Source: Candidatus Faecalibacterium faecipullorum (GTDB lineage: Bacteria > Bacillota > Clostridia > Oscillospirales > Ruminococcaceae). Taken from it: a stretch of 9,214 nt of DNA. The notes beneath the pieces were generated by a model, which was given only the letters and a program-made list of their open reading frames with translations, had not been told where the DNA came from and searched no databases. Where the stretch lies: the NCBI GenBank assembly GCA_019118985.1, contig DWXX01000149.1, positions 1-9,214 of the forward strand, in the 5' to 3' direction. Each line of letters starts with the position of its first letter. Within the stretch, counting starts at the first letter, position 1. Shown piece by piece: positions 5,332-9,214 of the stretch. Position numbers and translations under genes: made by a program.

Positions 5332-6597
5332 TCAGACCCGGATCTGGCCGTCGCCGCGGATGATGTACTTGTAGGTGCACAGCTCGGCCAGGCCCATCGG
5401 GCCGCGGGCGTGCAGCTTCTGGGTCGAGATGCCCATCTCGCACCCGAGGCCGAACTCGCCCCCGTCGGTGAAGCGGGTGGAGCAGTTGACGTAGACCGCC
5501 GCGCTGTCCACCGCCGCGGTGAACAGGTCGATGCTGCGCTGGCTCTGGCTGAGGATGGCGTCGCTGTGGCCGGTGGAGTGCTCGGCGATGTGGCCGACGG
5601 CGTCCTCGACGCTGTCCACCACGCCCACCGCCAGGATGTAGTCCAAAAACTCGGTGTCGAAGTCGGCGGGGCCGGCGGGGGTGCCGGGGATGAGGGCGGC
5701 GGCGCGGCTGTCCAGCCGCAGCTCGACCGGGTGGAGGCCGCGGGCCGCGCGGTCGGGGCCGAGGCGCTGCGCGAGGCGCGGCAGGAAGGCGGCCGCGATG
5801 TCTTTGTGGACCAGGCAGACCTCCTCGGCGTTGCAGACGCTGGGCCGGCTGGCCTTGGCGTTCTCGATGATGGCGAGGGCCTTGTCCTGGTCGGCGGTGG
5901 CGTCCACAAAGATGTGGCAGATGCCGGTGCCGGTCTGGATGCAGGGAACCTTGGCGTTTTCCACGCAGGCGCGGATCAGCCCCGCGCCCCCCCGGGGGAT
6001 GAGCAGGTCGACGTAGCCCACCGCCTCCATCAGCGCGTAGGAGGAGGCGCGGGTGGTGTCCTCGATGAGGTTGACGGCGGTCTCAGGCAGGCCGGCGGCG
6101 GTCACCCCGCGGCGCAGCGCCTCGACGATGGCGCGGCTGGTCCGCCAGGCCTCCTTGCCGCAGCGCAGCACGCAGACGTTGCCGCTCTTGAGGGCCAGGG
6201 CCGCCGCGTCGCTGGTGACGTTGGGGCGGCTCTCGTAGATGATGGCGATGACCCCCATCGGGACGGCGGTCTTTTCGATCACCAGGCCGTTGGGCCGCTC
6301 GATCCGGCGCAGCACCGCGCCCACCGGGTCGGGCAGGGCGGCCACCTCCCGAATGCCCTGGGCCATGCCGTCCAGCCGCTTTTCGCTGAGGGCCAGCCGG
6401 TCCAGCATCACCTCTGAGATATGGCCGCGGGCGGCGTCCAGGTCGGCGGCGTTTGCCTCGAGGATGGCGGCCCGGCAGGCGGGGTCGTCCAGGGCGTCGG
6501 CCATCCCCAGCAGGGCGCGGTCCCGCTGTTGGGTGGGGGCGATGCCGAGGGCGCTTTTGGCGGCGCGTGCGGCGGCGAGGATCTCCTGTGTGGTCAT
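5332..6597 (-). CDS. proA: Glutamate-5-semialdehyde dehydrogenase (gamma-glutamyl phosphate reductase)
   Basis: ProA reduces L-glutamyl 5-phosphate with NADPH to glutamate 5-semialdehyde, the second step of proline synthesis in the cytoplasm. The 421-residue length is normal for the family. Family hallmarks are YESRPNVTSDAA (121-132), ALKSGN (135-140), LIPRGGAGLI (199-208), and the catalytic cysteine Cys255 in RPSVCNAEE (251-259). The C-terminal STRFTDGGEFGLGCEMGISTQKLHARGPMGL is the typical ProA signature. The ATG at 6597 follows AAAGGAGG; this site overlaps the stop codon of proB, which ends 15 bases upstream, so the two genes are translationally close and on one message. It is the last gene of the operon, terminated by the hairpin at 5239-5273. 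Confidence 0.97.
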   Translation of the reverse strand: MTTQEILAAARAAKSALGIAPTQQRDRALLGMADALDDPACRAAILEANAADLDAARGHISEVMLDRLALSEKRLDGMAQGIREVAALPDPVGAVLRRIERPNGLVIEKTAVPMGVIAIIYESRPNVTSDAAALALKSGNVCVLRCGKEAWRTSRAIVEALRRGVTAAGLPETAVNLIEDTTRASSYALMEAVGYVDLLIPRGGAGLIRACVENAKVPCIQTGTGICHIFVDATADQDKALAIIENAKASRPSVCNAEEVCLVHKDIAAAFLPRLAQRLGPDRAARGLHPVELRLDSRAAALIPGTPAGPADFDTEFLDYILAVGVVDSVEDAVGHIAEHSTGHSDAILSQSQRSIDLFTAAVDSAAVYVNCSTRFTDGGEFGLGCEMGISTQKLHARGPMGLAELCTYKYIIRGDGQIRV

Positions 6598-6612
6598 GGG
6601 GTCGGCCTCCTT

Positions 6613-7395
6613 TCAGGCGTTGGGCCGGGGCCGCGCCGCGAACCGTGTGCCCGCGGCCTCGCCCCTGGCGATCTGATACAGCAGCTCGGGGTGGGCGCCA
6701 TTGGCGATCACCATCTCCACCCCGTCGGCGGTAACCATCTGGGCGGCCCGCAGCTTGGTGGTCATCCCGCCGGTGCCGAGGGCGCTGCCCGCCCCCTCCG
6801 ACATGCGGAGGATGTCGGGGGTGACCTCCTCCACCAGGGGGATCAGCTTGGCGTCGGGGTGGGTGCGGGGGTTGGCGGTGTACAGCCCGTCGATGTCGCT
6901 GAGCAGCACCAGCAGGTCGGCCCGGGCGCAGCAGGCGACGATGGCCGCCAGGGTGTCGTTGTCGCCGATGGAGGCGATCTCCATGGTCGAGACGGTGTCG
7001 TTCTCGTTGATGATGGGCAGCGCGCCCAGCTCCAGCAGGCGGTAGAGGGTGTTCTCAAAGTTCTGCCGGCGCTCGGTGTGCTCGACGTCCACCCCGGTCA
7101 GCAGGATCTGCGCCACCGTGTGGTTGTAATCGGCAAACAGGCGGTCGTAGGTGTACATCAGCTCGCACTGGCCGACGGCGGCGCAGGCCTGTTTGCCGGC
7201 CATATCCTCGGGGCGGGCGGGCAGGGACAGCTTGCCCACCCCCATCCCGATGGCACCCGAGGAGACCAGGATCACCTCGTTGCCGGCGTTCTTGAGGTCG
7301 CTGAGGACCTTGACCAGCTCTTCGGTGCGGCGGATGTTCAGCCGGCCGGTGGGGTAGGTGAGGGTGGAGGTGCCCACTTTGACGACGATACGCAT
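6613..7395 (-). CDS. proB: Glutamate 5-kinase, short form without PUA domain
   Basis: ProB phosphorylates L-glutamate with ATP, the first and usually feedback-inhibited step of proline synthesis. The 260 residues form only the amino-acid kinase domain; E. coli ProB is 367 residues because it adds a C-terminal PUA domain, which is absent here by normal termination rather than by frameshift. Motifs seen are VKVGTSTLT (5-13), SSGAIGMG (45-52), NENDTVST (130-137), IGDNDTLAA (143-151), LSDIDGLYTANPR (165-177) and GTGGMTTKL (207-215). These cover the glutamate and ATP sites. The start at 7395 has GGAGGGG upstream, embedded in the last codons of proC, with a gap of only 7 bases between the genes. 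Confidence 0.96.
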   Translation of the reverse strand: MRIVVKVGTSTLTYPTGRLNIRRTEELVKVLSDLKNAGNEVILVSSGAIGMGVGKLSLPARPEDMAGKQACAAVGQCELMYTYDRLFADYNHTVAQILLTGVDVEHTERRQNFENTLYRLLELGALPIINENDTVSTMEIASIGDNDTLAAIVACCARADLLVLLSDIDGLYTANPRTHPDAKLIPLVEEVTPDILRMSEGAGSALGTGGMTTKLRAAQMVTADGVEMVIANGAHPELLYQIARGEAAGTRFAARPRPNA

Positions 7396-7402
7396 GGACG
7401 CT

Positions 7403-8215
7403 TCACCCCTCCCGCAGCTTGCAGGTCTTGTCGTAAGCGGCGATGACCGCGTCGGTCACCGCGCCGCGGAAGCCCCGCTCTTCCAGCACGCGCACCCCCT
7501 GGATGGTGGTGCCGCCGGGGCTGCATACGGCGTCCTTGAGCTCGCCGGGGTGCTTGCCGGTGTCCAGCAGCATTTTGGCGGCGCCCAGCACCATCTGGGC
7601 CGCGTACTGCTGCGCCTTGGCCCGGGGCAGCCCGCAGGCCACGCCGCCGTCGGCCAGCGCCTCGATGAACTGGTACGCCCAGGCGGGGCCGCAGCCCGAC
7701 ACGCAGCTGGCCGCGTCGATCAGGTTCTCGGCGATGAGGTCCACACGGCCGGCCCCCGCCAGGATGCGGCAGCATTCCGCCTCCTCGCCGTCGGTCAGAC
7801 CGGCGCAGCAATAGGGGATCATCCCTTCGCCGGTGGCGGAGGGGATGTTGGGGTTGATGCGGACGATGGGCCACGCCCCCCCGGCCATCTGCCGGATCTG
7901 CTCCATCGACAGCCCGGCGGCCATGGTGCAGAGGATGAACCGCTCGCCGCGCGCTGCCCGCGCAGCAAACACCGGGCGGACGCCGGCGAGCATCTCGGCC
8001 ATCATCTGGGGCTTGACCGCGAGAAAGACCAGCTCGCAGCCGGCGGCGTCGGCATTCGAACCGGTGCGGCAGCCGAGCTCGGCGGCAAGGGTCTCAGCCT
8101 TGGCGGGGGTACGGTTGGCCAGCACCACCCCGGCGGGGTCGGCCACCCGGCAGACCGCCCGCGCCATCGCGCCGCCCATGTTGCCGCAGCCAATAAAACC
8201 GATTGTTTTCATCAT
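7403..8215 (-). CDS. proC: Pyrroline-5-carboxylate reductase
   Basis: ProC reduces 1-pyrroline-5-carboxylate with NAD(P)H to L-proline, the last step. The 270 residues match the usual length. The nucleotide-binding loop is GFIGCGNMGGAM (6-17). The substrate-side signature VSGCGPAWAYQFIEALADGG (172-191) and PGGTTIQG (233-240) are diagnostic, and VRINPNIP (118-125) matches the family's conserved loop. Two adjacent ATG codons could start translation: 8215, only 5 bases from AAGGAGG, or 8212, at 8 bases, which is the better spacing; the difference is one methionine. It is the first gene of the proC-proB-proA operon and is divergent from the lipoprotein gene. The leader is only about 30 bases, so no T-box or riboswitch fits there. 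Confidence 0.97.
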   Translation of the reverse strand: MMKTIGFIGCGNMGGAMARAVCRVADPAGVVLANRTPAKAETLAAELGCRTGSNADAAGCELVFLAVKPQMMAEMLAGVRPVFAARAARGERFILCTMAAGLSMEQIRQMAGGAWPIVRINPNIPSATGEGMIPYCCAGLTDGEEAECCRILAGAGRVDLIAENLIDAASCVSGCGPAWAYQFIEALADGGVACGLPRAKAQQYAAQMVLGAAKMLLDTGKHPGELKDAVCSPGGTTIQGVRVLEERGFRGAVTDAVIAAYDKTCKLREG

Positions 8216-8253
8216 GATCTCCTCCTTATACGATCGCTTTGTCTGTGATTACC

Positions 8254-8282
8254 ATATTACTCAGAAATGCACTTAAAATCAA
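8254..8282 (-). promoter_or_regulatory. Promoter of the proCBA operon
   Basis: Minus-strand TTGATT (8277-8282), 17 bases, TAATAT (8254-8259). The start would be near 8247, giving a leader of about 30 bases with the AAGGAGG site at 8221-8227. Confidence 0.7.
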
Positions 8283-8297
8283 GCCCTGCGCGAGATG

Positions 8298-8327
8298 TTG
8301 ACAAAACCTGTCTGTCCGGTGTAAAAT
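8298..8327 (+). promoter_or_regulatory. Promoter of the lipoprotein gene
   Basis: Consensus TTGACA (8298-8303), 18 bases, TAAAAT (8322-8327). Transcription would start near 8334. Its -35 is 15 bases from the -35 of the divergent proC promoter. Confidence 0.75.
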
Positions 8328-8361
8328 AGAATCAAGAATGGGCCTGTGCGCCAACCGGGCC

Positions 8362-8371
8362 GGGAAGGGGG
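8362..8371 (+). promoter_or_regulatory. Ribosome binding site that supports a TTG start
   Basis: GGGAAGGGGG lies 8 bases before the in-frame TTG at 8380. The only upstream ATG (8338) is about 4 bases from the predicted transcript start and has no Shine-Dalgarno sequence. Confidence 0.6.
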
Positions 8372-8379
8372 CATACGCA

Positions 8380-8958
8380 TTGCGCAAAAAGAGAATATGG
8401 CTGGTGCTTTTGGCGGTACTGGCGCTTGTGGCGCTGAGCGGCTGCACCCAGCCCAAGCAGGTGGGCAGCCAGTGTATGCCGTCCACGGCGCAGCTCGTGG
8501 CCGAGATCACGCCGGACGTCGAGGTCAGCACCAACGACCAGAACCTGCGCTCCGGCACGGCGGCGGCGGCCAACTATGTGATCCGCAACCGCTACAACCC
8601 CGGCAGCGGCGAGGAGGTCGGCCCGCTGTCGCAGGAGATGCGCACCGTCTCTGAGACCGAGCGCTACAACTCCCTCAGCGCGCCGTCGACGCCAAACGCC
8701 GTTGAGATGTCGCGCACCTTCGTCTACCCCGGCGACTGGAGCGAGGGCGACGTCGCCCATGCCATCTCGATGGTGATCCAGCAGATGGACATTCAGCTGC
8801 CCGCCGACAACAAGAACCGCCAGTTCAACCCCGACAGCTACCTCAGCTATACATATGACTACAGCGTCAGCGTCTACCAGATCTACGGCGACCGCAACAC
8901 CGCGTGGATCATCGGCGTCGGGGTGACGCAGACGGCCAAGGAAGAGCACAAAACCTGA
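8380..8958 (+). CDS. Putative lipoprotein of unknown function
   Basis: I do not recognise the mature protein. With the TTG start it has 192 residues and begins MRKKRIWLVLLAVLALVALSGC, a textbook lipoprotein signal: basic n-region, hydrophobic core, lipobox LSGC with Cys22 lipidated. It would be anchored to the outer face of the membrane. The mature part is hydrophilic, rich in Ser, Thr, Asn and Tyr. The C-terminal third (YLSYTYDYSVSVYQIYGDRNTAWIIGVGVTQ) looks like alternating beta strands, and no cysteine other than Cys22 and one near residue 30 is evident. The in-frame ATG at 8338 would add 14 residues but lacks a ribosome binding site and would bury the signal peptide's n-region. It is transcribed alone from a strong promoter, divergent from proC, with a terminator at 9078-9115. 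No catalytic motif is visible. Confidence 0.75.
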   Translation: MRKKRIWLVLLAVLALVALSGCTQPKQVGSQCMPSTAQLVAEITPDVEVSTNDQNLRSGTAAAANYVIRNRYNPGSGEEVGPLSQEMRTVSETERYNSLSAPSTPNAVEMSRTFVYPGDWSEGDVAHAISMVIQQMDIQLPADNKNRQFNPDSYLSYTYDYSVSVYQIYGDRNTAWIIGVGVTQTAKEEHKT

Positions 8959-9077
8959 CGCAACAAAAAATTTACAAGAAAAAAGGCGCGGAAATTTTCG
9001 TGTTTTGGCCGAAATTCAGACGCTTTTTCCGCCAAAAAGGCCCCTTGCACTTTAAAAGTGAAAGCAAATCGACCAAA
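8959..9077 (+). other. Non-coding structured 3' UTR of the lipoprotein gene
   Basis: This stretch is much more A/T-rich than the genes around it. GGCG-C-GGAAA (8985-8994) can pair with TTTCCGCC (9026-9033) with one bulged base. CACTTT-A-AAAGTG (about 9048-9060) is a short palindrome. The string CCAAAAAGGCCCCTTGC (9032-9048) recurs with two changes at 9073-9089, where it forms the left arm of the terminator. No convincing gene is present. Confidence 0.4.
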
Positions 9078-9115
9078 AAGCGCCCTTGCCGAAAGGCGGG
9101 GCGCTTAATTTTATA
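9078..9115 (+). terminator. Terminator after the lipoprotein gene
   Basis: AAGCGCCC (9078-9085) pairs with GGGCGCTT (9099-9106); inside, GCC and GGC pair around a GAAA tetraloop, with a small internal loop. AATTTTAT follows. Confidence 0.85.
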
Positions 9116-9160
9116 AAATTCAAAACTTTTAGAAAAATCCCCTGATGAAAAATGGTGTGA

Positions 9161-9189
9161 TTGACAAATCGAGGAAGTTGTACTATTAT
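9161..9189 (+). promoter_or_regulatory. Strong promoter reading out of the window
   Basis: Consensus TTGACA (9161-9166), 17 bases, TATTAT (9184-9189). Transcription should start near 9196. The last 18 bases of the window (GACGGGGTAGGGGCCGTC nearby) are leader sequence; the gene served lies beyond the edge. Confidence 0.75.
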
Positions 9190-9214
9190 ATGACTAGACG
9201 GGGTAGGGGCCGTC

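Noticed and set aside
5410..6417. 335-codon plus-strand frame across proA
   Set aside because: Low-complexity Gly/Ala/Val/Asp product opposite a fully conserved ProA; no promoter or ribosome binding site.
8216..8253. T-box or riboswitch controlling proCBA
   Set aside because: Only about 30 bases lie between the predicted transcript start and the ribosome binding site, too short for either; no specifier or terminator structure is seen.
8904..9116. 70-codon frame overlapping the end of the lipoprotein gene
   Set aside because: It overlaps a good gene in another frame, has no ribosome binding site, and reads through the terminator hairpin.

Overview
The window reads as chromosomal DNA from a GC-rich, Gram-positive anaerobe, most likely a gut clostridium of the Oscillospirales/Ruminococcaceae type (Gemmiger, Subdoligranulum or Faecalibacterium-like). 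That placement is an inference. It rests on strong AGGAGG-type ribosome binding sites, lipobox signal peptides, a short glutamate kinase, a low-potential ferredoxin-type protein and a secreted flavoprotein of the kind gut anaerobes use for respiration. I see no transposase, integrase, phage gene, CRISPR array, tRNA or rRNA.

Layout, left to right. (1) 1-238, minus: the first 79 residues of a cysteine-rich 4Fe-4S ferredoxin-domain protein cut by the window edge, with a promoter overlapped by a perfect 9-bp inverted repeat. (2) 319-906, minus: a uridine-kinase-like P-loop kinase. (3) 1083-1940, plus: a Cof-type HAD phosphatase, divergent from the kinase. (4) A bidirectional terminator at 1964-2008. 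(5) 2016-2915, minus: an unrecognised five-helix membrane protein with a C-terminal soluble domain. (6) 3161-5206, plus: a Tat-type lipoprotein joining an FMN-binding domain to a fumarate-reductase-like FAD domain, preceded by a GC-rich leader hairpin. (7) A second bidirectional terminator at 5239-5273. (8) 5332-8215, minus: a tight proC-proB-proA operon, the complete route from glutamate to proline. (9) 8380-8958, plus: an unrecognised lipoprotein whose start is probably TTG, divergent from proC. (10) 8959-9214: non-coding, holding a structured 3' UTR, a terminator and a strong outward promoter for a gene beyond the window.

How the genes fit together. The three pro genes form one pathway: ProB phosphorylates glutamate, ProA reduces glutamyl phosphate to the semialdehyde, and ProC reduces the cyclised pyrroline-5-carboxylate to proline. 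The other genes look like independent single-gene units with their own promoters. The flavoprotein is the most interesting. It has the architecture of extracytosolic flavin-dependent reductases that pass electrons to a small organic acceptor, but it lacks the arginines that define fumarate reductases, so its acceptor is probably not fumarate. No FMN transferase (ApbE) or membrane electron donor lies in the window.

Most of the window is ordinary chromosome. I see no convincing new multi-gene system. The points worth a second look are the flavoprotein's altered active site, its leader hairpin, the ferredoxin operator, and two genes of unknown function.
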